Positions 23,997 to 32,743 of a stretch of DNA of 64,000 nt are shown here, piece after piece; positions within the stretch are counted from its first letter, which is position 1, and every line of letters starts with the position of its first letter. The position numbers were made by a program, and so were the translations under genes. Under the pieces are notes generated by a model. The model saw nothing but the letters and a program-made list of their open reading frames with translations. It was not told the DNA's origin and did not search any database. Source of the DNA: Bacillota bacterium (GTDB taxonomy: Bacteria > Bacillota > Clostridia > Acetivibrionales > DTU013); contig JAEYOP010000067.1 of NCBI GenBank assembly GCA_023411575.1, forward strand, positions 27,470-91,469, in the 5' to 3' direction.

Positions 23997-24217
23997 GATA
24001 CGACCTCCTCCATAAAAATATCCGTATTGTCCCGTTCCGTAAAGCAGAACCGGTTCCGTATGTTTATCTGTATAACGGTATTATCCTGCTTTATGATTGT
24101 AATGGAGCCGTTATGCATATCATGCAGTTTTTTAAACAGGATTTCGTTCATTCGGTTTCTCGTCCGCAAATCATCCATGCCCTTGCTTTGCATCCCCATC
24201 CCAGCCCCCAATCCCAT
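23993..24217 (-). CDS. Second YezD-like small protein (DUF2292)
   Basis: Up to 74 residues; the C-terminal part HNGSITIIKQDNTVIQINIRNRF follows the same YezD pattern as the next gene (GSVTLHVQGGRIVQIEKSEKI), so this is a tandem pair of diverged copies. The true start is uncertain: several in-frame ATGs exist, and the Gly/Met-rich first ~14 residues may be untranslated. It lies 30 bases after the cysK stop in the same direction. Confidence 0.7.
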   Translation of the reverse strand: MGLGAGMGMQSKGMDDLRTRNRMNEILFKKLHDMHNGSITIIKQDNTVIQINIRNRFCFTERDNTDIFMEEVVS

Positions 24218-24246
24218 CCGGTTGATACGATACGGCCCGTTTCCGG

Positions 24247-25182
24247 TCAGGCTTCCTGGAACAAGGTGGTGGAAAGATATCTTTCCCCTGTGTCCGGAAG
24301 AAGTACGACAATGTTCTTTCCCTTGTTTTCCGGTCTTTTCGCAATCTGCGTTGCGGCAAAAGCGGCCGCGCCGGAGGAAATCCCCACCAGCAAGCCTTCC
24401 GTTTTCGCCAGCTTCCTGGAGGTTTCAAACGCTTCTTCGTTTTTCACCTTGTAGATTTCGTCCACCACGTCCCGGTTGAAGTTATCCGGTACAAAACCCG
24501 GCCCGATCCCCTGTATCTTGTGGGGTCCCTTTGCTCCGCCGGACAGCACGGGTGAATCGAAGGGTTCTACCGCAATGATCTGTACGCCCGGTTTCTTCTG
24601 CTTCAGAACCTCGCCGACGCCGGAAATGGTTCCGCCCGTGCCGACGCCGCCCACAAAGATGTCCACCTGGCCGTCCGTATCCCGCCAGATTTCTTCCGCC
24701 GTGGTCTTTTTATGAATCTCCGGATTGGAAGGATTCTTGAACTGCTGTGGAATAAAGGAATTCGGCGTCTGTGCCGCGATCTCCTCCGCTCTTTTGATGG
24801 CGCCGGGCATCCCTTCCGCGCCCGGGGTGAGCACCAGCTCCGCGCCCAATGCCTTCAACAGGTTCCTTCTTTCAATACTGAAGGTCTCCGGCAGGGTGAT
24901 GATCAGCCTGTAGCCCTTTGCGGCCGCCACGAAGGCAAGGGCTATGCCGGTATTGCCGCTTGTCGGTTCTATAATAACCGTATCCTTGTTTATGAGGCCC
25001 CTGTCCTCCGCATCCTTGATCATTGCGTATCCGATTCTGTCCTTGACGCTGGACGCCGGATTGAAAGACTCCAGCTTTGCGATGATGGTTGCCTCCAGGC
25101 CGCCCGCCCGATTGTAGTTTGCCAGTTCCAGCAGAGGGGTATTCCCAATGAGATCCGTCAGATTTTTTGCGATTTTCGACAT
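24247..25182 (-). CDS. cysK: Cysteine synthase (O-acetylserine sulfhydrylase)
   Basis: A 311-residue fold-type II PLP enzyme joining sulfide to O-acetylserine to give cysteine. The PLP lysine is Lys47 in NPASSVKDRI; the substrate loop TSGNTGIALA and phosphate-binding loop GGVGTGGTISGVG are intact. Full length for the CysK family. A CysM-like or thiol-using variant cannot be excluded. It is the first gene of the run that leads into yezD, nifB, the cystine-type importer and the nitrogenase-like genes, so sulfide or a thiol released by that system could feed directly into this enzyme. Confidence 0.94.
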   Translation of the reverse strand: MSKIAKNLTDLIGNTPLLELANYNRAGGLEATIIAKLESFNPASSVKDRIGYAMIKDAEDRGLINKDTVIIEPTSGNTGIALAFVAAAKGYRLIITLPETFSIERRNLLKALGAELVLTPGAEGMPGAIKRAEEIAAQTPNSFIPQQFKNPSNPEIHKKTTAEEIWRDTDGQVDIFVGGVGTGGTISGVGEVLKQKKPGVQIIAVEPFDSPVLSGGAKGPHKIQGIGPGFVPDNFNRDVVDEIYKVKNEEAFETSRKLAKTEGLLVGISSGAAAFAATQIAKRPENKGKNIVVLLPDTGERYLSTTLFQEA

Positions 25183-25219
25183 AACGCCGCCTCCTTGTTT
25201 TATTATTTATGAGTAATCT

Positions 25220-25228
25220 TATATGTTT
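25220..25228 (+). promoter_or_regulatory. TATATGTTT motif at cysK start site
   Basis: Occurs within GAGTAATCTTATATGTTTTAT, at about +8 to +16 of the transcript predicted from the cysK promoter. It shares AGTAATC-N-TATATGTTT with the copy at 12034 (other strand). Confidence 0.5.
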
Positions 25229-25242
25229 TATCGGTTATGAAC

Positions 25243-25271
25243 ATTTTAGTACTGGATCAACTTATTGTCAA
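25243..25271 (-). promoter_or_regulatory. Consensus promoter of cysK-nifB-nitrogenase-like operon
   Basis: TTGACA (25271-25266), 17-base spacer, TAAAAT (25248-25243) on the minus strand, about 55 bases upstream of the cysK start. No other promoter of comparable quality is visible down to 12134, so this may drive the whole 13-kb run. Confidence 0.75.
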
Positions 25272-25301
25272 TAGCTTTTGAAAAATAATTTTTATATTTC
25301 C

Positions 25302-25310
25302 TATATGTTT
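25302..25310 (+). promoter_or_regulatory. TATATGTTT motif between divergent promoters
   Basis: Middle copy of three in the cysK/hydrolase intergenic region (TTTCCTATATGTTTTGTCG), 82 and 77 bases from the copies at 25220 and 25379. It may contribute to co-operative binding. Confidence 0.4.
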
Positions 25311-25334
25311 TGTCGTATTTATTTTTCAGAATCC

Positions 25335-25363
25335 TTGACAACCGGTCCGATCCTGACTAAAAT
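25335..25363 (+). promoter_or_regulatory. Consensus promoter of alpha/beta hydrolase gene
   Basis: TTGACA (25335-25340), 17-base spacer, TAAAAT (25358-25363). It diverges from the cysK promoter and has a TATATGTTT motif about 10-20 bases after the predicted start. Confidence 0.75.
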
Positions 25364-25378
25364 AAAGTATATTATTTC

Positions 25379-25387
25379 TATATGTTT
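25379..25387 (+). promoter_or_regulatory. TATATGTTT motif after the hydrolase promoter
   Basis: In TATTTCTATATGTTTACTTC, just downstream of the inferred transcription start of the hydrolase gene, mirroring the position of the copy at the cysK promoter. Confidence 0.45.
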
Positions 25388-25414
25388 ACTTCTATTTATA
25401 AAAAGGAGGCAATT

Positions 25415-26236
25415 ATGCAAACAGCCATTGAGATAACACGCCGAGACTTTGTATTAAGAGGCACGCTTCATATTCCGGAGCATAACAGCGGCAGCATGCC
25501 TATTGTCATCCTGTATCACGGATTTGGCGGCAATAAGACCGGTCCCCATTTTCTATTCGTAAGATTATCAAGGATACTGGAGAGGCAGGGAATTGCCAGT
25601 GTAAGATTCGACTTTGCGGGGAGCGGCGAGAGCGACGGCGAGTTTTCCGGCATGACCCTGTCCGGCGAACTGGAGGATGCAAAGGCCATATTGGATTTTG
25701 TCAAAAAGCTGGAATGGGTTGATTCCCGGAGAATTTTTGTTACAGGCTTCAGTATGGGGGGTGCTGTGGCAAGTATGCTGGCGGGCATATATGCAAATGA
25801 CATCCGGGGACTGTGCCTGTGGGCTCCGGCCGGCAACATGGCGGAGATCGCCCTGAAGGATTTTAAGCCTTCCCCCTTCGACAACGGCCGGTATGAATTC
25901 GACGGTCAGTTCGTCGCAAAAGGCTTTATTGAAAATATAAAGAAGCTGAATATTTACAAGACAGCCTCCGGCTATCCCGGGAGAGTACTGCTGCTTCACG
26001 GCAATGAAGACGAGATTGTGTCCATTGACGCCTCAGAAGAATATTTGAAGTATTATGGCGCAAAAGCGGAATTGAAGGTGATCAGCGGGGCTGACCACAT
26101 GTTCAGCAGAGAGCAGTGGAAGCAGGCCGTTATTACTCATACGACCATGTTCATTCTGCAATTGTCCGCCGACCTGATCCAAATGGTCCGGCCAGGATCT
26201 CCCGTCATTCCAGCTTCCTTGGAAGCGACACGGTAA
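25415..26236 (+). CDS. Alpha/beta hydrolase (S9/esterase-like)
   Basis: A 273-residue cytoplasmic alpha/beta hydrolase. The oxyanion region is YHGFGGNKTGP, the nucleophile elbow TGFSMGGAVASML supplies Ser, and the late DHMFSREQW supplies His; LHGNEDEIVSI provides the acid region. Probably a carboxylesterase or acyl-peptide/thioester hydrolase; the substrate is unknown. AAAAGGAGG precedes the ATG at 25415, which is preferred over the ATG at 25382. It diverges from cysK behind its own promoter with the TATATGTTT motif, which suggests co-regulation with the sulfur genes. Its last 32 bases overlap the convergent histidine kinase gene. Confidence 0.85.
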   Translation: MQTAIEITRRDFVLRGTLHIPEHNSGSMPIVILYHGFGGNKTGPHFLFVRLSRILERQGIASVRFDFAGSGESDGEFSGMTLSGELEDAKAILDFVKKLEWVDSRRIFVTGFSMGGAVASMLAGIYANDIRGLCLWAPAGNMAEIALKDFKPSPFDNGRYEFDGQFVAKGFIENIKKLNIYKTASGYPGRVLLLHGNEDEIVSIDASEEYLKYYGAKAELKVISGADHMFSREQWKQAVITHTTMFILQLSADLIQMVRPGSPVIPASLEATR

Positions 26237-27599
26237 ATTCGGCGCCTTCATCCAGCTCGCTTTGAACGGTTATCGTCCCCTTGTGCGCCTCCACGATGGC
26301 CCTGGATATGGTAAGGCCGATGCCGGCTCCGCCGGTGGACCGGTTTCTGGACTTGTCCGCCCGGTAGAACCGCTCAAAGATGTGGGGCAGATCCTCTGGC
26401 GGGATGCCCATTCCATTGTCGGAGACTGTAATCTTAACCGTATCCTCGTCTCCCCGGACCCTTATCCCGATCTTCCCGCCGTCAGGCGTATATTTCAGCG
26501 CATTCGAAATCAGATTGACAATCACCTGGCTGATCTTGTCCCGATCCGCGTGGATGCCCTGTTTTTCTCCGCTGAAGTCCACCTGGATATGCTTGGAGCT
26601 GAATTCCGCCTCGTTCGCCTTTATAATGCTGAGAATCCGCTCCGTTACGTCAAATTCGGTTTTGTCCAGAATCAGGTTTTCCCTTTCAAACCGGGCAAGC
26701 TTTTCCAGGTCGCCCACCATCCGGTTGATCCGGATCACTTCCTCGTGACAGCTTTTCAAGCGTTCGGCGTCCGGCTTCCAGATGCCGTCGATCATGGCCT
26801 CCAGGTGGCCCTGGAGGGTTGCCAGCGGCGTCCGCAGCTCATGGGCCACATCCGCCGTCAGCCGCTTCCGGAGATTTTCCTGGTTCTGAAGCGTTTCCGC
26901 CAGATCGTTGATCGTCGTGGTAAGCTGCATGATCTCCCGGGTGTCCGTCGTTTCCGTGATCCGGTCTGAAAAGGTTCCCCTGGAGATCATCCGCGCCGCT
27001 TTTATCACCCGCTGGATGGGCATGCTCAGCCGCTTTGCCATAAAAACCCCCATGACGAGGGCAAACAGCATAGAAAAGATCGCCGCGCCGAACAGGAGCG
27101 TATTCAGGGTGCTGATGAAGGCCAGATCGTTGTCGTTATAGTAATAAGGACCATAATAGCCGATCTGTACGGTCCCCACTTCTTTCAAATCGCTTTTGAC
27201 CGGGTATTCCACCGACACGTAGCCGCCGTTCATATCCGGCATGCGCCGGGCCATATTCCGGGACATATGTTCGATCATCTGCTGGCAGTAGCCGTTGTTG
27301 TATACCGTAGCGTCCCAGATCACGGCGCCGGCCTTGTCGGTCACCTTCACGATCAGGCCTTCCTCCAGCGCATTGACCCCGATGCTTTCGATCACATCGC
27401 TTCGCCATTTCAGGTCCCTGCCGTACTGCTGGCTGATCTGGGAGACGATGGAGGTGTTTTTATTCTCCTGATTCCGGATGATGTATTCCCGGAACTGCTT
27501 TTCCAGCAATACGTTTGACAGCAGCATGATGATCGCCACGCAAACCAGCGTAACGACAACATAGGAAAGCGACAGCTTTGTTCTAAGCCCCTGTTTCAT
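26205..27599 (-). CDS. Sensor histidine kinase
   Basis: A 464-residue membrane kinase: one helix near 11-33, an extracellular domain to about 165, a second helix near 170-195, HAMP, dimerisation domain with the phospho-acceptor AHELRTPL at about 250, then N (NLISNALKYTPDG), G1 (DNGMGIPPEDL), F and G2 (GAGIGLTISRA) boxes. The sensor segment contains a Met/His-rich stretch (IEHMSRNMARRMPDM) that could bind copper ions, which would fit the neighbouring CopA/CopZ genes (inference). ATG at 27599 has GGAGGGGAGCAGG upstream and overlaps the response regulator gene. Confidence 0.92.
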   Translation of the reverse strand: MKQGLRTKLSLSYVVVTLVCVAIIMLLSNVLLEKQFREYIIRNQENKNTSIVSQISQQYGRDLKWRSDVIESIGVNALEEGLIVKVTDKAGAVIWDATVYNNGYCQQMIEHMSRNMARRMPDMNGGYVSVEYPVKSDLKEVGTVQIGYYGPYYYNDNDLAFISTLNTLLFGAAIFSMLFALVMGVFMAKRLSMPIQRVIKAARMISRGTFSDRITETTDTREIMQLTTTINDLAETLQNQENLRKRLTADVAHELRTPLATLQGHLEAMIDGIWKPDAERLKSCHEEVIRINRMVGDLEKLARFERENLILDKTEFDVTERILSIIKANEAEFSSKHIQVDFSGEKQGIHADRDKISQVIVNLISNALKYTPDGGKIGIRVRGDEDTVKITVSDNGMGIPPEDLPHIFERFYRADKSRNRSTGGAGIGLTISRAIVEAHKGTITVQSELDEGAEFTVSLPRKLE

Positions 27600-28299
27600 C
27601 CTGCTCCCCTCCGAATCGGTAGCCAACGCCGTGAACAGTCAGGATATACCTGGGGTTTTTAGGCTCGGGCTCGATCTTCTGCCGTAAATTTTTGATATGG
27701 GTATCCACCGTCCGGTCATACCCGTCGAAATCCTCTCCCAAAACAAGGGTGACAAGCTCATCACGGGTAAATACCTTTGCGGGATGCCCCACCAGAGTGA
27801 TGAGCATCTTGAATTCGATGGGGGTAAGGCCCACCGTCTCGTCCAGCCGTTTGACTTCGTATTTGGCCGCGTTGATGGACAGCTCTCCCTGATTGAAGCG
27901 AAGAATATCCGTTTTATATCCGCCGCCGGCTTCCGTCCTTCTCAGTACCGCCGCCACTCTGGCAACCAGTTGCCTGGGGCTGAACGGCTTCGTGACATAA
28001 TCGTCGGCACCGATGTCCAGCCCTTTCAGGATATCTTCCTCCCCTATCTTGGCCGTCAGCATGATCACCGGCACCGCCGACCTTCTCCGGATCGCTTTGC
28101 AGACCTCTTCGCCGGTCATGTCCGGAAGCATCAGGTCCAGTACAACCAGAGCGGGATCGGCGGCATCGAACAGACGGATCGCCTCTTTTCCGGTATAGGC
28201 CGAGCTGACCTCATACCCGCTGTTCTCCAGGTAGGACCGGACTACCTCTACGATTTTCAGTTCATCGTCCACAACCAGAATTCTTCTGCCTTGAACCAT
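27583..28299 (-). CDS. OmpR-family response regulator
   Basis: A 238-residue regulator: receiver domain with acidic pair VVDDE, phospho-acceptor Asp in VVLDLMLPD, and Lys in TKPFSP; C-terminal winged helix with TRDELVTLVLGEDFDGYDRTVDTHI-type recognition segment (about residues 175-200). It probably controls the copper operon together with the kinase downstream. It lies five bases from copZ and overlaps the kinase gene. Confidence 0.93.
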   Translation of the reverse strand: MVQGRRILVVDDELKIVEVVRSYLENSGYEVSSAYTGKEAIRLFDAADPALVVLDLMLPDMTGEEVCKAIRRRSAVPVIMLTAKIGEEDILKGLDIGADDYVTKPFSPRQLVARVAAVLRRTEAGGGYKTDILRFNQGELSINAAKYEVKRLDETVGLTPIEFKMLITLVGHPAKVFTRDELVTLVLGEDFDGYDRTVDTHIKNLRQKIEPEPKNPRYILTVHGVGYRFGGEQDETGA

Positions 28300-28303
28300 T
28301 TCC

Positions 28304-28516
28304 CTATCCTACGTCGTAGCCCTGGTCCTCGATGGCATCCTTGATCGCCTTCAGGGTCACCCTGCCCGGATCGTAATCCACCGTTACCGTTTTCCCCTTC
28401 AGGTCCACCGAGACGCTTTCCACTCCGCCCAGGGCGCCGACCGCCTTTTTGACGCTGGCTTCGCAGTGCCCGCAGGACATTCCTTGAACGTTTAAAGTCG
28501 TAATTTCCTTTGCCAT
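28304..28516 (-). CDS. copZ: CopZ-type copper chaperone
   Basis: A 70-residue heavy-metal-associated domain with the metal site GMSCGHC. It should carry Cu(I) in the cytoplasm and hand it to the CopA ATPase encoded 33 bases upstream. AGGAGGGATATAGAGT precedes the ATG. Confidence 0.92.
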   Translation of the reverse strand: MAKEITTLNVQGMSCGHCEASVKKAVGALGGVESVSVDLKGKTVTVDYDPGRVTLKAIKDAIEDQGYDVG

Positions 28517-28548
28517 ACTCTATATCCCTCCTGTTATTTTTTTGTAAC

Positions 28549-31011
28549 TCATTTTATCCACTCCTGGTTTTTCCATTCCTCTACGCTTCCGGGACCGCTG
28601 TCCGGCGTAAAGCTCTTCAAACTCAGGGAATTCGTGACGACCGAAACAGAGCTGAACGCCATCGCCCCGCCGGCGATCATCGGGTTCAGCAGGCCGAAGG
28701 CCGCGAACGGAATGCCGATGGTATTGTAAAAGAACGCCCAGAACAGGTTCTGCCGGATCTTTCTCATGGTCCTTCTGGACAGGCGTATTGCAGCCGGTAT
28801 GGTCCGGAGGTCTCCCCGCATGAGCGTGATGTCCGCAGCTTCAATGGCTACATCCGTGCCGGTTCCGATGGCCATGCCGATATCGGCGGTGGCAAGTGCA
28901 GGAGCGTCGTTGATGCCGTCGCCGACCATGGCGACGATTTTCCCCAGGGCCTTGAGCTTTTCAACCTCCCGGGCCTTGTTTTCGGGAAGGACCTCCGCCA
29001 GCACGTTCTTGATGCCGACCTGTCCGGCAATGGCGTCCGCCGTCCTCCGGTTGTCCCCGGTGATCATATAGACTTCGATCCCCATGCCTTGAAGCTCTTT
29101 TATGGCCGACCCCGAGCTCTCCTTCAGGGTATCGGCAACCGCGATGATTGCCTCGAGTCCTTTCCCGGAAGCAAGCAGCATGGCCGTTTTTCCGTTATCC
29201 TCCAGTTCGGCGAGAAGGTTCTCCACCGGAGCCGTATCGATGGCCTGTTCCTCCATCAGCTTTCTTGTCCCTATATACAGCGCCTTGTTGTAAACAACGG
29301 CCTTGACGCCGCGCCCCGGAATAGCTTCAAAGCTTTCCGGATCGTGAACCGCGCCGAATTCCTGCTTCCCTTTTTCATAAATGGCCGCCCCCAGCGGATG
29401 CTCGGAATTCTTTTCCGCCATGGCGGCATACCGCAGGATCTCGTCCCGGTCCATCCCGGCAAGGGAGATGATATCCGTGACCTCGGGCTTGCCGTTGGTG
29501 ATGGTGCCGGTTTTGTCCAACACCACCGCATTGAGCTTGTACGCCGTTTCCAGGTGTTCGCCGCCCTTTATGAGAATCCCGTTTTCCGCGCCTTTTCCCG
29601 TACCGACCATGATCGCCGTCGGGGTGGCGAGGCCCAGCGCGCACGGACATGCGATCACCAGCACCGCCACGGCGCTGACGATGGCCTTCGTAATATCCCC
29701 TGTAACCAGGACCCAGGCCAGGAATGTCACCAGGGCGATCCCCACAACAACGGGAACAAATATTCCGGATACCCGGTCGGCGATTTTCTGGATCGGAGCC
29801 TTCGAGCCCTGGGCGTCTTCCACCATCTTGACGATCTGGGACAATACCGTATCCTTGCCGACCTTCGTCGCCTCGAACCGGAAGGTGCCGAACTTGTTGA
29901 TCGTAGCGCCGATGCACGGATCGCCCGGCTTCTTTTCCACCGGGAGACTCTCGCCCGTCAGCATGGATTCGTCGATGGACGAACGGCCTTCAAGGATCCT
30001 GCCGTCCACCGGTATTTTTTCACCCGGCCGCACCACAACGATGTCGCCGGCCTCCACTTCCTCAATGGGAATATCGACTTCCGTCCCGTCCCGGAGTACC
30101 CTCGCCGTTTTCGCCTGAAGACCCATCAGCTTTTTAATGGCCTCCGAGGTTTTGCCCTTTGCCACCGCTTCAAAATATTTACCCAATAAAATGAGTGTGA
30201 TGATCACCGCAGCCGCTTCAAAGTACAGATCCTTCATGCCGTTCATCCCCGGCTCCTCGAAAAACACATTATAAAGGCTATAGAAATAAGCCGCCGACGT
30301 TCCCATGGAGATCAGAACGTCCATGTTGGCGCTTTTTGACCGGAGCGCATAATAGGCATGCTTGTAAAAACGAAAGCCGATAATGAACTGGACCGGCGTC
30401 GCAACGGCTAACTGGAAATACGGATTGTGAAGGAAGGGAACATCGCTCCCAAGCATGGACAGCAGCATGGCCAGGAGCAGGGGCGAGCTCAGCAGGGCCG
30501 AAACCAGCAGCGAAAGCTTCAGGCTTTTGATTTCCTTTTCCCTTCGCTCCTTTTCCCGGTCGGCCGTCACCTCTTCCGCCTTTTCCGCGCCATATCCCAG
30601 GGTCCTGACCGCGTCGGCCAGCTCCGAAACCCTGATCCGGGCGGGATCGTATTCGACGGTCGCCTTCTGGGTCGTCAGGTTGACATTGGCGGAAACGACG
30701 CCTTCCAACCGGCCCAGCTTCTTTTCAATCCTCGCGGAACAGGCCGCGCAGGTCATGCCGGTTATATTCAATACGGCCTTCCCGCCGCCGGCTTCCTTTT
30801 CCTTAATAACGCCGTATCCGAGCTTGCCGACCACGTCCTCCAGCATTTTCGGCTCCACCTGCTGATCCTCATACTCGACGGTGGCCTTTTCCATTGCGTA
30901 ATTGACATTGGCGGAACGGACTCCCTCCAGCCTTCCAAGTCCCTTTTCGATCCTGGCCGCACAGGCGGCGCAGGACATGCCCGATATTTTCAACGATTCC
31001 TTTCGAACCAT
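28549..31011 (-). CDS. copA: Copper-exporting P1B-type ATPase
   Basis: An 820-residue pump. Two N-terminal HMA domains carry GMSCAAC (Cys14, Cys17) and GMTCAAC (Cys88, Cys91). The transmembrane metal site is CPC in ACPCALGLATP, the phosphorylated Asp is in DKTGTITNG, and the hinge is GDGINDAPAL. It exports Cu(I) (or Ag(I)) with ATP. ATG at 31011 has GGGAAGTG upstream; the longest frame adds 19 unlikely residues. It lies between the HMA-SafE fusion and copZ. Confidence 0.95.
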   Translation of the reverse strand: MVRKESLKISGMSCAACAARIEKGLGRLEGVRSANVNYAMEKATVEYEDQQVEPKMLEDVVGKLGYGVIKEKEAGGGKAVLNITGMTCAACSARIEKKLGRLEGVVSANVNLTTQKATVEYDPARIRVSELADAVRTLGYGAEKAEEVTADREKERREKEIKSLKLSLLVSALLSSPLLLAMLLSMLGSDVPFLHNPYFQLAVATPVQFIIGFRFYKHAYYALRSKSANMDVLISMGTSAAYFYSLYNVFFEEPGMNGMKDLYFEAAAVIITLILLGKYFEAVAKGKTSEAIKKLMGLQAKTARVLRDGTEVDIPIEEVEAGDIVVVRPGEKIPVDGRILEGRSSIDESMLTGESLPVEKKPGDPCIGATINKFGTFRFEATKVGKDTVLSQIVKMVEDAQGSKAPIQKIADRVSGIFVPVVVGIALVTFLAWVLVTGDITKAIVSAVAVLVIACPCALGLATPTAIMVGTGKGAENGILIKGGEHLETAYKLNAVVLDKTGTITNGKPEVTDIISLAGMDRDEILRYAAMAEKNSEHPLGAAIYEKGKQEFGAVHDPESFEAIPGRGVKAVVYNKALYIGTRKLMEEQAIDTAPVENLLAELEDNGKTAMLLASGKGLEAIIAVADTLKESSGSAIKELQGMGIEVYMITGDNRRTADAIAGQVGIKNVLAEVLPENKAREVEKLKALGKIVAMVGDGINDAPALATADIGMAIGTGTDVAIEAADITLMRGDLRTIPAAIRLSRRTMRKIRQNLFWAFFYNTIGIPFAAFGLLNPMIAGGAMAFSSVSVVTNSLSLKSFTPDSGPGSVEEWKNQEWIK

Positions 31012-31131
31012 ATATTCACTTCCCTTATGTTCTGTCGATTTATCCCAATGCCTTAATAGTACCACCACATAGTATCTACCACTTTTGCGTAGTCATGAAG
31101 CAGGTTCCTGCCACACCGGAAAGCAAAATGC

Positions 31132-32694
31132 TCATCCGCCGGAGGTCCCGGTCTGCGGTAGAACTCCGCCGCAGCAGCCTCCAATGGCGCCGCCCGCATC
31201 ATCGGCAGCGCCTCCGGCCAAACCGGACCCCGCCGATTGCACTATATCACTATTCGAAACGTTTGTCACGTCCTCGACGACTTTTATAGTGCTGCGGATC
31301 ATCCCCATCCAGCAGCTATAGGGAATCGTCCCGGCCTCGTCCGGCGTAAATTCGATCAGGTTGTCGCCGGGCACCAGCTTCCGCGTAATGTCCATCCCGG
31401 GGATGATAAGAGTCCCATTGCATCCGTTTATATCCCCCTCCTCCGCCCGGATCGTCCATTTGACCGGAATCCCTTTCTGGACGATGATGGGCGTATACCT
31501 GCCCGGCTCCAGCCTGGTTTCCACCACCTGGGAATCCCCTTCCATCCGGGCGACGCTTCCGGCAGCCGACGCGGCATAAGCCGAGCCGCCCGGAAGAATG
31601 CCGGGCAGGCTGATCCCGGACAGGCTCAGCCCCCTGTTCAGCATGATGACGCCGAGGATGACAACCAGCATGGCGCTGGCTTTCAGCATCCTGCGCGTAA
31701 ATTTGCCGCTCAGGAAGGAACTGACGGCGCCGAAGCCGAACATCAGCGGCAGTGTGCCGAGGCTGAAAAAGAACATGGACGCCGCGCCGGCCAGGGCGTT
31801 GCCCGTCCCCAGCGCATAAATCTGCATCGCCTGCAGCGGCCCGCAGGGCATGAGGCCGTTCAACAGGCCTACATAAAACGGTCCGTACTTTCCGCCGGCA
31901 TTCCGGGCCTTATCCCCGAAAAACCTCGGCATTCTCGGGTTCAGCCTGCGCAGCCACGGGAATACGCCCAGCATGTTGATCCCCATGATCACCATAAAAA
32001 CGCCGGACAGGACCGCAACAATCCCCTTGGCCATGCCGGAAAAGCTTACGGCGGAGCCCAGGGCTCCTACTATTCCGCCCAGCACCGTATAGGATACGAC
32101 CCTTCCGGCATTATACAGCAGGCTTGGCTTCAGCCTTGCCGCCTTGCCGGGTTCGCCGCTGCCGGACTGGTAGGAAATGCATTGCGAAAGATTGATTCCC
32201 CCGCACATTGCCATACAGTGGAGCGACGTTATCACGCCGACCGCAAAAAGGATGCCGTACCCCATATTCGGGTTTACCTGCGGTATAAAGTTAAAGCCGA
32301 CCGTATTCTGGATAATGACATAAAGCGCAACAACAATAACAGCGATACCCGCCAACTGGGGGACGGTCATCTTGTCTTCCGTTTTCCCGCCGGACGGCTT
32401 TCCCTCCGCCTCTGCCGATTTCCGGGCCGCCCCCGCCTGTACCGCCCCTGCCCCGTTCACCCGGTCCCTGTTTTTGTTCTTGACCGTGTAATCGAGGGTT
32501 TCGATCTCATCCTGGATCTCATCCAGGGAGACCACATTGGCGTCATAAGTTACATAAACATTGGAGCTGCTGTAAATAGCCTTTGCTTCGACGACGCCCT
32601 CCAGCTTTTTCAGCCTGTTTTCGATTCGAGCTTCACAGCCGGCGCAGGTCATTCCGCCCACCGGGACAACCTTGCGCAATATTTTCTGTTCCAT
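31132..32694 (-). CDS. HMA-SafE-cupredoxin fusion membrane protein
   Basis: A 520-residue three-part protein. Residues about 8-72 form an HMA domain (GGMTCAGC); about 115-365 form a six-to-seven-helix SafE/UreH-like membrane domain with HCMAMCGG and MPCGPLQAMQ; about 385-480 resemble a cupredoxin-like domain (IVQKGIPVKWTI, PGDNLIEFTP, YSCWMGM). A tail with GGCCGG follows. The SafE-like family includes metal and sulfur permeases; with a cytoplasmic chaperone-like and an outer copper-binding part, a copper transfer role is likely but unproven. Lies between a DUF2318-like gene and copA. Confidence 0.82.
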   Translation of the reverse strand: MEQKILRKVVPVGGMTCAGCEARIENRLKKLEGVVEAKAIYSSSNVYVTYDANVVSLDEIQDEIETLDYTVKNKNRDRVNGAGAVQAGAARKSAEAEGKPSGGKTEDKMTVPQLAGIAVIVVALYVIIQNTVGFNFIPQVNPNMGYGILFAVGVITSLHCMAMCGGINLSQCISYQSGSGEPGKAARLKPSLLYNAGRVVSYTVLGGIVGALGSAVSFSGMAKGIVAVLSGVFMVIMGINMLGVFPWLRRLNPRMPRFFGDKARNAGGKYGPFYVGLLNGLMPCGPLQAMQIYALGTGNALAGAASMFFFSLGTLPLMFGFGAVSSFLSGKFTRRMLKASAMLVVILGVIMLNRGLSLSGISLPGILPGGSAYAASAAGSVARMEGDSQVVETRLEPGRYTPIIVQKGIPVKWTIRAEEGDINGCNGTLIIPGMDITRKLVPGDNLIEFTPDEAGTIPYSCWMGMIRSTIKVVEDVTNVSNSDIVQSAGSGLAGGAADDAGGAIGGCCGGVLPQTGTSGG

Positions 32695-32743
32695 GAATTT
32701 CCCTCCGAACTGCCTTGTGCCTTATACCTTGCGCCTCGCGCCA

